A stretch of DNA of 64,000 nucleotides, from contig JABVXU010000005.1 of NCBI GenBank assembly GCA_013365365.1, positions 310,001 through 374,000 of the forward strand, in the 5' to 3' direction. The DNA is from Cruorifilaria tuberocauda (taxonomy: Eukaryota > Nematoda > Chromadorea > Rhabditida > Onchocercidae). Positions within the stretch are counted from its first letter, which is position 1. Every line of letters begins with the position of its first letter. The notes beneath the pieces were generated by a model. It did not search any database. It had not been told where the DNA came from and worked only from the letters and a program-made list of their open reading frames with translations. Position numbers and translations under genes: made by a program. This document shows positions 17,205 to 32,262 of this stretch, one piece after another.

Positions 17205-17681
17205 AATCTCTTTAAATTTCAGCATAATTATCTAACAGTAAACATATTCTTTCTTGGAGGAATTCTGTAGGAAAATAATTTCAGTTAAATTCTAATCTAA
17301 TTCTTTAGGTATATTTTATATCGAGGCATTTCCATATAGAGGCAAAAGAATTCTCGAAACTATTTTCTTGTTCAAATCAATTGATTATCCGATTATTCAC
17401 CTTTTTCAGTGCTCCTTTTTTCATGAGCTAAATGCGACAACGTAGTTTTATTGTCTTATATTTTTTTGTTTAGGATGAATTTTTCGCTTACTTTTCCTGA
17501 AATATGACTGCATTGAATAAATGAAAATGAAATAATTAGGTGCAGGATTTTTTTTTTTTGCTAATGCTATTTTATCCTTTATTTTGATTGGTATTCGTGA
17601 GAAGAGGAAAAATTTTTTAAAGTAAAATTATAATTGAATATCTGTCTATTCTTAATCTCTTTACATTTCAGCATAATTATC
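17205..17681. repeat. Duplicated 28-nt motif, copies about 450 bp apart
   Basis: A 28-nt stretch beginning aatctctttaaatttcagc at 17205-17232 recurs at 17654-17681 with one difference (aaa to aca). The copies contain an acceptor-like tttcag. No feature joins them; they may be remains of a local duplication. Confidence 0.6.
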
Positions 17682-19455
17682 ATATCTCTCTAGCAACACT
17701 AATTTTTAGAAAACTTTGCTAATCATTTCATTTAGAATTTTAGCATAATTTCTAATCTCAATTTGCTACACTCAAAATCACCTCCAATTATTACAACGAT
17801 CACGATTTAAAAGGAATAATACTATTTCATGATTGAAACAATACTAACCTTTGTCTTATTATTCTTTCAAAAGTTTTTTCAACTCTGGGATGAATCTATT
17901 AGAAATATTGCAAAAAGAGAAATGGATTGTAGTGATTGGCAATGCAAGAATAGTATCAAATGATGTTTACAAAGTATGGCCAAAGTTCATTATTAGTTTA
18001 TGTTCATTAAAAATGTTTACTATTCCTATTTCTATAAATCATTATTCGGGAGTTGCTGAAAAAATTCTTTCCCATTTATTTTGATGGATACGGCAAGAAA
18101 CGAAGTAATCATCTACCATTCAATATAATGCAATTTTGCACATATCGTTCAAGCGTATTAAGTTGTTAAAATCATCAAAATATATTTTCATTCAAAAAAA
18201 AAAAAAAAACAACTTATCATACATCAACCGTTTTCAATTTCATTTAATTCTAACTTTTTTTTTGCGCATGATTTTTGATTTCCGATATCACAATACTTTC
18301 TTAGAGTACATAAGCAACATAGTAAATTATATTTTCATTTGATTTGAAAGAATTTTCAAAATTTCAAATTAGCTCTTTCATCTCTTTATTATGTATTATG
18401 ATTCTATACTTGTATTTTATAACTTTTTTTTTGCTTAAAAAATAAATTACAATCATCAGTATAGAAGACCATTTAGATACTAGATTACAGCTCAACTCAG
18501 AATTTTAATTTTAAAAGTTACTGAAAATTTTCCTTCTGTCTATTTCACCTTGATTTTCCCGTCGTTCTTCGCTTTGAGAGTTAATTTAGCCTTAAATATG
18601 CTCAAAAAATATGATTTAACTTTGATAAGTGCTTTGAGGTAAGGAGATTGAAGCCACAAACTCCATTTGCCATTTTGTTCTTAATCCTTTAATGAAAATT
18701 ACTTTTTAGTTTTTTGGACAATAGTACCATAATTAGTCTAATTTAAAGTAAATTAAGTCTTCATTTTCAAAACTTTCAATCTTATACTCTCAATTTTTTA
18801 ATATATGAATAAAATTTTTTTTTCATATATTTATCAATTAATTTAAAAAGTAAGCAAAATATGATTTAGCATGTGGATAAATATTTTATAAAAAACTTTG
18901 AATATAATGGCTAAACTTAATTTCTTCAATTTTTTTAGTGGAATCCGTAAGTGAAGTTGAAGTCTTTCTCAGCCTATATTAAAACTTCTCTAATTATCAT
19001 TAATTATTATAGCAGTTTGCAATCAATACTTTCCATTCGTTCCTATCATTAAGGATTAATGATATGATTCCTATTCAGAAATGATATAATTCTCAGAATA
19101 TGAAACGGTCTATTATTTATTTCAAAATAACTGATAACTAGACAGGTGTGTATTTAAGACAAGAAAGTGAAGGGAAAATCACTATACTTTTAATATCTCA
19201 TTAAACTTTCAATGACGAATGGTAAAATAAGGTTTAAATTTTTTAATTAACTCATCTAAGAAATGAAAATGATTAAAAATTCGTATTTAATTTCTCAGGA
19301 GAGTTAAGAGAGAAAATCCCTCTTGACCATCTGTTAAAAAAAGTTTGCTATTTAATTATTTCATTTAAAATTGAAATAATATAAGGATTAAATGTTTATC
19401 ACCATCGATCTATCCTTACCAACAATTCGATTATCGATAAGATGCGATAATATCT

Positions 19456-19525
19456 GTATTCAGCTTTTCGCATGACAGTAAGCTTGTTAGCTTGTTAGCT
19501 TATTGTCATGCGAAAAGCTGAATAC
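19456..19525. repeat. 70-nt hairpin with near-perfect 29-bp stem
   Basis: Bases 19456-19477 are the exact reverse complement of 19504-19525 (22 bp, no mismatch). The pairing continues inward through one G-T pair (19478/19503) and six more Watson-Crick pairs (19479-19484 with 19497-19502), leaving a 12-base loop at 19485-19496. The inner part carries the short tandem repeat agcttgtt. It is isolated in a gene desert and has no flanking target-site duplication that I can see. It could be a small-RNA precursor or the relic of a foldback element. Confidence 0.85.
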
Positions 19526-19639
19526 ATAAAATTTGCCAGTCATTTTTCCTTTTCCGTCTTATTCCACAAATCAATGCTTTTATTATTGAATGAAAATTAA
19601 TTACATCCAATATCATTTAATTATTAATTATCAGATTTA

Positions 19640-19719
19640 ATACTGTATATTATATTTGATACTGTACTGTATATTATATTTACTGTATATTATATTAGAT
19701 TGTATATTTGTACTGTATA
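19640..19719. repeat. Degenerate tandem repeat, about 20-nt unit
   Basis: Three to four imperfect copies of a unit close to tactgtatattatattt. It looks like ordinary low-complexity expansion just right of the hairpin. Confidence 0.7.
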
Positions 19720-20124
19720 ATTTTCTATATTTAGTAGAAATGTGAATCATTTAATTTCTTATTATTCAGTCTCAAACTTCTTTACTTTTCGATTTTAGTC
19801 ATATACCCAGATACCCATATACCCAGACAGACAAATAATATTTGCTAGTTATGTGAAATAAGTATTTTCAAAGATATTTTCAGGATCGATCAAGCATGTT
19901 GTCAAGCACATACTTATCAGGATTGTAAGAGCATATGGATGTTCAATAAACTGTTATTATCTGAGCCTTACTTTCTCCTGCTTCCTTCCATTATCTCAAC
20001 TTCATTAACAATTTCTAAATATTAATTTTATGGCATCTTATTTTATTGCAACATTCTGATGCATAAATCAATATCATCTATTTGAAAAAATAATGACTTA
20101 CTCGGACTTGCATCAATTCAATTA

Positions 20125-21463
20125 ATGCCGACTTTTAGCTCTTTTAATTCTGAAAACGCTGCAATCATACTTGCACTTCTCTTTATTGGTAATATATTCA
20201 AATTGTTTAATTTAATTTAAATGCTAAGATAATTTTTAAGTTGCAAAAAATGAGAAATCACGACTGTTACTTTCAATATTATGACAAAACAACACAATTT
20301 ATTTTTTCTTATAGTCTTGTTCATCAGATCAAACTAACGAAGTTATTAGATTGTACGAGATTAGTAGAAGGTGCATTCTGCATGCTGCATGTTGCATGCT
20401 GTAATACATAGTTATCAGTTATATTGCAATAAAATAAAGAAATCTGTCTAAAGATTTGATAAGTTCACCGAAAATTTACAGCACGTTCAATGATTTCTGG
20501 CCACGTAATACACGTACCACCACCAAGAGTCTTTAAAAGTCGTCTAAAAGGTCAAGTTGTGTGTTATTCTTGCATATCCTTCGCAAATGATTTCAATTCA
20601 GAGCGATCCAGCCACGACAACTCCACTACTAATCTATATCGAACACTTGAAAAGGCAAGCATTTAGCAATAGTTTATAAAATTCTAGCTATAACAGTTTT
20701 TTTTTAAGTAAATAAATAAATACTCTTCTGTTAAGTTACGAAGTCTAAAGCTTTATTGATTTTTTTTGTTACAAACTAGGAAAATCCATTGTTCATCGAT
20801 AATAAAATTCACTTAATCAGGCTGGGATAACAATACCAAAACGTATAACAAAATGTGTTGAATCATATCTTCCAAATATTCCGAATAATTATCAAACAAA
20901 CTTGGTATTCTGCCCAAATACGGTTATGGAACCAGGCACATGTGTTAAATTGAAAGGACAGCATAACGGTTTTACTTTTTTCCTTTTTTAAATTAAACTT
21001 CAATTTTCTGATAAAATAATTTGATATCCCCATAAAGTATTTCCAATTTATTTTCCATAAATTTAAAAAATAAAATTTAGGATTTCTCTCGTAAAATCTA
21101 ATTTCTTCCGTTACATACTGCCATATGGTCGTCAACTGTTTAATCATTTCCTGTCACGATATGAGACAATCGATTCATTGTACCATTAAAAGTTAAAATA
21201 ACATTTCAATTTTATTTCCAGGTAACCAATACATTTATCGTAATTGTTGGAATAATATGTGGACTGATAAAAGACCATATGTGCGACAGATGTCCGAGCG
21301 GTGTTATATTGATGAATTGGTGCAAAACTTTGTGGCAACAAGTAACAATAAAATATGTTTTTGTGAAGATGACCTTTGTAATAGTAATCATAGTATACTA
21401 TTCTCTTTATCCAATTACCTCTGTTTGATAATCATACCTATCACATTTCTATTTTTACACTAA
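20125..21463 (+). CDS. Secreted Ly6/three-finger protein, likely GPI-anchored
   Basis: Four exons, 20125-20188, 20551-20654, 20821-20968 and 21222-21463, encode 185 aa. Residues 1-22 form a signal peptide (hydrophobic core AAIILALLFIG), cleaved just before QVVCYSC. The mature part has ten cysteines in Ly6/uPAR order: CYSC at the start, then single cysteines in TKCVES, VFCPN, PGTCVKL, RNCWN and ERCYID, and a closing CFCEDDLCN with the family's CN pair. A hydrophobic C-terminal tail (YLCLIIIPITFLFLH) after NSNHS indicates GPI attachment. It thus resembles the nematode ODR-2/HOT class of Ly6 proteins, though the exact orthologue is unclear. Intron 2 starts with gc (AAG then gcaagc), a GC-AG intron, because no GT donor is available and both flanking phases are 0. 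It converges on the sulfotransferase gene. Confidence 0.85.
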
Positions 21464-22151
21464 GTTACCAGTTATTTGTTTCAAAGTAAAGTTTCATTCA
21501 AATTTTTAAAACAAAGCAATTTTTCATTATCATTCTGATTCCTTGGTATACATTTCACTATCATTTAAGATACCATAAATAGTCTCTGCTGAAACATAAT
21601 AGAAATTACAATCAAATTAGTCACGAAGATTACCGTCTTTTGTAGATACATTTCATCTCGACAAAAATCGTGATTAGATACACGTAGGGATACGTGATCT
21701 TAGCATCATTTACTAAAATTAAATGCTGAAAGTCTAAAGTATTAATTAGTTATTCTATTAATATAAAGGCAAGTTTCTGAAGTTCAATGACAGAAAAAAC
21801 AATAATAAAGAAATGCATTAAAAGGCATAATGATAAAACTTAATGAGTAGCAAAGTAACTATCAAATCATTTCTGATAGATGGAAGATAATTAGCACCAT
21901 TAAATCGAGAAAGGCAGCATAATATAGGTGAAAAAGGTAATTCAAAATTAAAGTATCGAGTAGTATTGAAGAGAAACAATCCTAATATAATCATTCTTCG
22001 AGAGATTGAATTCAAAAGTTACCGAGTATTTTTGCACTCAGAAACTTTTCCATCTAATTTTTTGAAATTTTCATCCTTTCATTTTTGAATTGTTATTTAA
22101 TCAAACTTGAAATATCAATTTGAAATGACTGTCTAAATCACAATGATACTA
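21464..22151. other. Convergent 3' spacer
   Basis: Space between the ends of two genes that point towards each other (Ly6 plus strand, sulfotransferase minus strand). No supported exon; it holds both 3' untranslated regions. Confidence 0.6.
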
Positions 22152-24425
<2,274 letters not shown>

Positions 24426-26838
24426 TTTAAGGGCATATTTAATCCTGAAATTAAATATCCAAAAAATACATAACTGAATAATTTGTTTATTACGGAAGCG
24501 TAAATAAGGATTTTACGGAGTTTTTTTTTTTCTTATACACACATTTTACTTCTTTTGGATTAGAAGATAAGTGCTACTGAATAATAATATGATCACTTTA
24601 GTTTTCTTGCATGAAAGCTAAACGCCATAATATGATAGAAATATCACAATATAATAGACAAACTTAAGATTTGACTTTAATATGGCAGTAAATCATAATC
24701 GTAATCAGATTAGTAGCAATGATTAATTGGAAATTTTCAAAGTACAGCTGACAGTAAGTATTTATTAAATGCAATTATTTATAATGGATAAATATTGAAG
24801 TAACTTTCTTTTTTTTTAAATTGAAAAATCCTCCCGAAGTACAGTAAAACTTTTTTCTAATTTTTAAGTTTCTAATTGAAGTTATGTTTATTGTAAAAAG
24901 ACAATTAGTTCTGAAGTTAGTAACGACGGGAAAAATCCTTTCAAACTTTATGAATAAAATTTATGTTAACGAACTTTGATTATTTTAAAGCAAACTGAAA
25001 AATTTTCAACTTTCACAAGTTCTTAAAATTTATCACAGTGAAATATGAGGAAATTTAATGCAATTCCACAACTACAAGATATTAATTTTACTTAAAAAGT
25101 AGTATCAGTGTGTTTTCAGTGGAAGAAATAAAAAGCAATAACGAATATCATGATTATTATAAATGTATGAATGTTGGAATCGTTATCAATTTATTATTTA
25201 TCGTGAAAGAAATCTCCTTAGATTATCCTATCTGGATATAAATAGTATTTGAGTTATTAACCTTATATTAATCTATCTTAGACCATGAACTTTATTGTAG
25301 TAATAATAAAATTTGTTATAGTGGAATATAAAAATAAAATCCTACAAAAAAAGGAAATTTTTATATATCAAACAATCTTTACAATAATATCCCTTTGAAC
25401 AATAAACTAAAATTAAGAAATAAACTAATAGAAAAGTTCATACCTAACTATTTATTATAGTTCATCGGAAAGTATTACAGATGCTTGATCATAACTTACA
25501 TATCACAATAAATTATGAGAATCGTAATCAATAAATTTTGAGAGAAATGTGAAATGACACATTAATGTCACCACTGAGCTACCTGTAGTAATTTACCAAA
25601 TTTTGTATATTAAATTTTAATGAAATATTAAAAAATAAACAATGTAATGAGAGAGTAATTAAATTATAAATCAGTTAAGAAATAAATTGAAAAAAAAAAC
25701 TTATAATGAATGTAATTAAATTATAAATCAGAGATTTAATATTAATATGAATTTACTATTGCAAACTGTTGCTTACTTTAAAAACCGGAAATTTTAGTTG
25801 TAATAAACGACAATTGGATTTGCATGCATTTGACAATTAAATTATATCAGCGCAAAAAAAAGAAATCCATTTCATTTATTTCGCAAAAAAAAAAAATTAT
25901 TTATGAATGCAAAATTTTGATGCTAGGAAAATTTCTGAAGTAAATTGAGTGTATTGAATTTATTCGGAAGAATTAAACTTAAACTTTTTTAGTGCTTTTT
26001 TTTTTTGAATTTACGTGACTTTTTGAAATTACTGATCAATAACGGTTGAGAGAATGGAATCTTTAAATTCCAGGTAGTATGACCTTCAATCATTTCAATA
26101 TTATCTGACAATATCGCCGAATTGTAACAAAGGGAATGAAGATGGCAATTATTTGGAAGTAATGGCCATCATTTCAGATAAAATTATGAATTTCAAAATG
26201 AACGAATGGATAAAAAACGAAGTTGAATGGTAGTAAAATAATAGGAACTGAAATTATGAGGATGTCAATGAAATCTTAATATGGTAGAGGAACTCAACGA
26301 TTTCGAACTCCTTTAATGTTAGATCATTTAAAAGTAGTTCTTCGGACAATTAATTTCTATTCCTAAAATAGTTTTTAAGGTCGTTTTGAATAATTTATTT
26401 TGAAAAAATTTTTTTTTTTGATTTAAAACTTAGTATTCAGGAAAATTTTTGCAATTTCGTCATTTAATTACTGGAAGTATAGAGAAGAGAGAATGAAAGT
26501 TAAAAAATAAATTGGAAAAAAAAAACTTATAAATAAATAATATCCATTAAATGCACAGAAAATAAAAATCGATCGTTAGACAAAAACAGGAAGATAAACA
26601 ATAAAATGTTAACTTTTTTTCAATTAATATTAATTAATTAATTACATTTCATAAAATTTACTTACAATGAAATGATACTTGAACTAATATTTCTAATAAC
26701 TGTGAAATATGACGGATGAGAATGTTAAAGTGCGTTAGCGAACGTGAAACGAATATATCGATGATATATCGGTGAGTTTTTCGAGCAGAACGGATGGAAG
26801 TTAGAATGATAATGCAGCTGTCGCTTTTTCCACCACAT

Positions 26839-27020
26839 AACCATCATCATATCACGATTATTAGGAAATACAAGTTATTGATTATTCAAAGTATCGCTGG
26901 TAACCATCATCATATCACGATTATTAGGAAATACAAGTTATTGATTATTCAAAGTATCGCTGGTAACCGTCATCATATCACGATTATTAGGAAATACAAG
27001 TTATTGATTATTCAAAGTAT
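26839..27020. repeat. 63-bp minisatellite, about 2.9 copies
   Basis: A 63-bp unit starts at about 26839, 26902 and 26965; the first two copies are identical apart from their first few bases and the third differs by one base (accgtcat for accatcat) before it runs out after caaagtat. Because 63 is a multiple of three, the plus strand stays open across the array and would encode a 21-residue repeat (NHHHITIIRKYKLLIIQSIAG, split here only as one unit). There is no sign of splicing partners, so it is more likely non-coding. Confidence 0.9.
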
Positions 27021-30000
27021 GAGTTGGTATTATCTATTTACGAAGGGAACTATTCATTTCTCTTCTCATTGCGTTCCGCTCAATGACAAATTTGATCGGA
27101 GTTTAGAATAAGTATGATAATAAATGTAATCTGATCTGATTTACACTCTGATCGCTTCTTCCATTTTTATTTTAATCTCATTTCATACTACATTGATAGG
27201 AGTTAGAATAAGTATGATATTGATAAGTGATCTGAAATCTCATTTCATATTGCTAAAATCTTAAATAATCTTTATATAATAATGATGTAGCAAAAAAAAA
27301 TCAATGATGATTTAAAATGTTTTTGAAAATTTTTCCAATTATCTAACTAAATCACATTACACATTCATTTTATTACTTAGCATCAGTTTCTCTTCTCTTT
27401 TCCTTTTTCTTCTTTAAACTTGCAAAGATTTTTTTTTTTTGAACTGCTATTTTTAAAAAATTTTTTTTAAAACTATTGCAAATTAATTTGGAAAACTTGA
27501 AACGAAAAAGTGATCCTATTTTTATTATTCTACAAAACTACAAAATTTTTGTTAGCTTTAACCAATGCTGTAGAACTAGAGTAAACTTTAGGATAAATGA
27601 TTGTAAAAGTTGAACGATATCAAAAGCTAAAATTTACGATAGCGCTCAGAGAATCGCTGCTTGCAAATAAGCGAGAAAATCATAAATCTTTTGAGCAACA
27701 AAAACATACAATCTGTTGAGATCGTAATTTCGGTACATCTCATACTACCAAATATTCTTAGAATTATGAATGAAAGATAAATTTTTTTGGAAGTTATCAT
27801 TTCTCCAGAGAAACTGCAAAAATTCAGTATATCGACAAAATATGAGCTGCATGTTATTGCAAAATGATATGAATAAGATACATGAGAAATTAACGGCAGC
27901 TTCATGTAATTAATTTTTTTATTTTTATTTCTTTCCCATTTCCAACAATCAATAATTTAGCATTAGAGACTATTTTAAACCTTCTCTTCTGTTTAGTAAA
28001 AAGCAAATACACATAATATGTACGTACATCTCAGGATATTCTAGGAATTACAAGTAATCAAGTTGTGGTATCAGTAATCAAGTATGTTCATCAGTGGCTT
28101 ACCTGGCTTATCAAATATCGATAGAAATGTTTGCACGAAATAATAAAGCTAAGAATACCAAATTTTGAGTATATCTTAAACATCTCAGCTCAACACTGTA
28201 TAATTTGAAATCTAAACATTTCAGTTGTGTTATCTCGAAGTAGCAGAGTGCTATGAAAATCTGAAATTTATTGACATTTTATTAATTCAAAGCTTAAATT
28301 TAAGACTTCAATTTGTTTATCTTACTACATCGAATAAAGAATTAATGAGAAGAAAAGTATTGAGTGATTACTACTAGAAGCATAGCACAAGGCTCAGTCG
28401 CCTTTTATACCTAATATATCATCACGTATAATGAATTTCAGATCTTTTGTAAAAATTATGCATTTTTTACAAGATCTATGGTAGAACAGAACAACTGCTC
28501 ATTCAAAATCTCATTGAATTTTTTCAATTACAATTAGCTTAAATATGAAATATCTTAGCTTCTTTTCCGAACATCTGCACGCTGCAAAGTGCATTTTCTC
28601 AAGCAATCAGCAAGAAAATTTTGCTAAGAAAGAAGAAAAAAAAAAAAGAAACTTGAAAAGAATTCAGAAATGTACGAGAAAATGAGATAGATCGAATTGA
28701 AAAGAAATAAAAATCGAGAATAGTGGAAACATTTTATGTTCAATCAAATATTATGAATGAATATGAAAATCAATAGAAATAATAAGGAAAGGTCAGCAAT
28801 GCAGCATCTGGGATTTTACAACCAGATAAGCATCAAATTTCCAACCTATGCTATTATTTTAATCTCAAAGAAAAGCCGCTAATGCTAATTCAGAAGAAGC
28901 CAAACCGCAGATTTTTATGCGTAAATTCATCTAAAAAAAAATAAACAGGACAATTAATTATGGCTAATTATTTTTTTTTTTTTGCCAACACCAATATAAT
29001 TTATCATTTATTATTTGAAATATTTACTGATATTAGCTTTGAGAACAGCTTTATTGTCCCTAAGGATAACTTTCGTGTAGTAAACAGTAAGTTTGAAATA
29101 ATAATTCATATGTCCACTCACTCTCTCTCATTGCACCATTGATTTTCTTATCGGTCAAGTGGAATTGAGAATTGGTTGTAAATTTCTAAAATAATTCTTT
29201 CAATTATCACTTGAAAATTGGTAATGTTAATAAAATAGCTTTTTAAATTAAATTAACACTAAGCTATATTAATCCAAATCCAGTTGTTATTATTGTTTAT
29301 TTTGTTCATTCATCATCAGATGTGTAAGTCTTATTAAAATTAAAAGACATAAAGTTGAAATGTTTGAAGTAATTAAGAACAAGTATGCTGAAAAACCAAT
29401 TAGAGAATAAAATTTTCATAAGCTATATTCATAAGCATCATTCGAAGATGAGTTATTCAATGTTTTTTAAAAAAGTCTTGACTTTTGCAATTTTCCATGA
29501 AAAATGATATTTTTTATCCCTTCAAAATTTTTCAGAGAAAATTTTGAAGCCTTTTTACTGTATATAATGACTGTATGCTTAATGAGAGTCTAACTTCAAC
29601 TATTTTATAATAATTCTTTCAATTATCTATTTTGTCATTTTTCTAAATTTCATATTATAACTTCATTAACGAATCAGCTTATAATCGAAATGAGCGGTAA
29701 ATTGACATCGATAGAATGCTTTAGAAAATAAATAAAATGAAAAAGTAAAAGAGATATTTGTAGGATAAGAAAAATCTTGAAAGAAAAAAAAGAAAAGAAG
29801 AGGTGAATCCTCCATTTTGGAGCACTTCTTTGTTCCTCCTCTCAATATAGCTTACTATACGGATACAGATACAGCTTACTATCTCCAATTTATAGTTACG
29901 ATAGTGGAAGCAGTGAAGCAGTAAGAAACGTCAATCAGTAATGTCAATCTTTTCTAGCATCTCGTATTTCATTCCTATCTATTTATCGCTTAAGAAATTC

Positions 30001-31221
30001 TGAACAAAGATAAAATAATATAGCATTTATTTCATTTCTTAATAATTAACGATAATGAAATTATCTTTCCTTCTTCAATCTACTAATTATCATACATTTA
30101 GTACGTACAAACTAACTAAGACTTAATAATCTACAATATTGTATACCATAAAGTATTAATATAAACGATTGTGATAGGATTATTTGAAAAGATAGACGCT
30201 CAGATTCAGCTGCTACTGATCTGATCAGTAATAGAGAACTACCAGCTGACCATTATTCGCTGGATAGCACTGACAAAAACTTACCATTTTCCTTTGTTTC
30301 CAATCATTTTCAAAATTGATTGATGGATAAGAAAGCAGTGATAAATTTGAGATAGCAAAAGGAGACGATGAAATAAATGAAAATGTATTAGTAATTTCTT
30401 CCATTAACTATCTAATTTTGAATTTTATTCTTGCTTATCGATAACTGAAAAGAAAGCCATTTTGCTTATCAATAGCTATTAGGAACTTCTAGGAGATGAT
30501 GATGTCTGGAATTGAAACGAAACTTTATGCATTTTAGAAAATGAACATTACAGCATTGAACAATGTTTTCTTCTTTATTCCTTATCTCACCTATCTTCAC
30601 CTGATTCCATTAAAAAACAATACCTTCAAGAAAATTTTCAATAATTTAAAAAATTTTCATTCACTTGATAATTTAAATTGATATTTTCACAATTGCTTTT
30701 GAAAGAAGCATCAAAATTATTTTTCTCTCAATTACTGTTTTCTGTTATGACATCTTTTGTCTTTCATCTATTTGCAGTTAAAATTATAATTTTGGAAAAT
30801 AACATGCTTGCAATAAAGTTCAAGTAATGAGGTGATATGAACAAATAAGATCAAAGAGTACTTTTCGAAATTTCAGTGAGGAAAAGAACTAAGAAAAATC
30901 TAATTGACAGCTGGACTAAGAACATATGAATGAACACAGACTCGAAGTGAATCACTACTTAAAAGCTGATACTAGAATGTGCATGACCAGTAATTACACT
31001 ATTATTTAACTCAACGTGATCAGACGCAAGTAGATTCAGCGTGAATTAGAATCCACAATTTGTAAATCTAATTTCATATGCAAAATAAGAAGCAAAGAAA
31101 AGATTCAGTGCGTGAAAAAATTCTGTTAACTAAATATTTCAAATAAATAATTCAAATAATATGTGCCATGATCGAGGTTTCTATGCAAATGGAAGACAGG
31201 TATCATTAAAGAAAGAGGAAG

Positions 31222-31417
31222 AAGGTGACGGTGTGACGTGTGGAAAGTTGAAGATGACGGTGTGACGTGTGGAAAGTTGAAGATGACGGTGTGACGTGTG
31301 GGAAGTTGAAGATGACGGTGTGACGTGTGGAAAGTTGAAGATGACGGTGTGACGTGTGGGAAGTTGAAGATGACGGTGTGACGTGTGGGAAGTTGAAGAT
31401 GACGGTGTGACGTGTGC
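31222..31417. repeat. 29-bp G+C-richer minisatellite, seven copies
   Basis: The core gacggtgtgacgtgtgg begins at 31227, 31256, 31285, 31314, 31343, 31372 and 31401, an exact 29-bp period. Copies differ mainly at one A/G site (ggaaag or gggaag). Each contains TGACGTGT, close to bZIP sites of the CRE/UPR type, plus a second TGACG. It is much richer in G+C than its surroundings and lies about 0.85 kb upstream of the TOG gene start. Confidence 0.95.
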
Positions 31418-32262
31418 GGGGAGGAAGAGAATCACCAGAACACGAATCGCGCTCTCCGGTGGTTTTTGCTTCTCTTAATTAACATATTAAAACATGCGTT
31501 CTTCACCACATGCTTATTAAGTACTTCATGGACATGAATGTTCATTGAAGTGGAAATTCAAAGATTTCACTAATTGTTATCACTCAACTTTGTCCTCATT
31601 AGACCTGAAATTACTTACAACTCTTATTGGACTGAATTTGATCACATCAATCACACCTCTGATCATATTCTCGCACAGGTATCTATCTCCCTGCTAATAT
31701 TCCATCTACTGCGCTTATAATACCCATTTTCTTAACTGATTCCTTAATTGAAGGTGTACTTGGAAAATATTTATTTATTAATGATGGCTATCTTTTGCAG
31801 TACCGGAAAAGCGACCGGATTTCAGGAGGAAACGGTAAGAGAGTCTGCGTGAAAAACGGATGAACTGAAAGAAATGGCAGAGATGTGAAAAAATAAGAAA
31901 GAATGATGAAGCGAGAGGTTAAGAAAATGGTTAGGCAATGATGTCTAGCAACTGTAATAAAGAATGAAAGAAAACGAGAGAGTAATTAGTGAAGGAATCA
32001 TCAGATGTGAAAGTGTGTACGAATCGGCAAGAATTAGAGGAACACACTTGTAGCATTCTGTCGTTAACAGGTAGCCTTACTTGTACCAGCTGATAAAAAT
32101 TGTAGCACTGTAATACTGAAATACTGAATTTGGGTATTGTCTTGCACTGATAATTGTTACTTTCATTAAAAGGAATCCAATATCAGTTATCTTTTGGGGG
32201 TAAGTAATAGCTCCCTACTGATAATAAATGTCTGTGATCAGATCAAATTAAAGGTGCAACGG

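Larger units (their letters stand above)
11104..20124. other. Nine-kilobase gene desert
   Basis: No exon chain with coding character could be built on either strand. Open frames are short (up to 89 codons, at 14274-14005), A+T-rich and without matching splice phases. Recognisable structure is limited to a 70-nt hairpin at 19456-19525, a small tandem repeat at 19640-19719, a 28-nt motif duplicated at 17205-17232 and 17654-17681, and several homopolymer runs. The right end should contain the promoter of the Ly6 gene, the left end that of THOC1. Confidence 0.6.
24426..32262. other. Gene-poor 7.8-kb region with two minisatellites
   Basis: No exon chain found on either strand. The stretch includes the 5' side of the divergent sulfotransferase and TOG genes, a 63-bp minisatellite (26839-27020) and a 29-bp minisatellite (31222-31417). 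A 30-odd-base motif near 25673 recurs near 26500 in imperfect form. Everything else reads as A+T-rich unique sequence. Confidence 0.6.

Noticed and set aside
20371..20401. Short tgcatg-rich repeat upstream of Ly6 exon 2
   Set aside because: It lies inside intron 1, is only about 30 bp, and shows no wider structure.
31181..31435. 84-codon His/Ser/Thr-repeat frame on the minus strand
   Set aside because: It is the 29-bp minisatellite read in rotating frames; all three frames stay open because the unit lacks stop codons.
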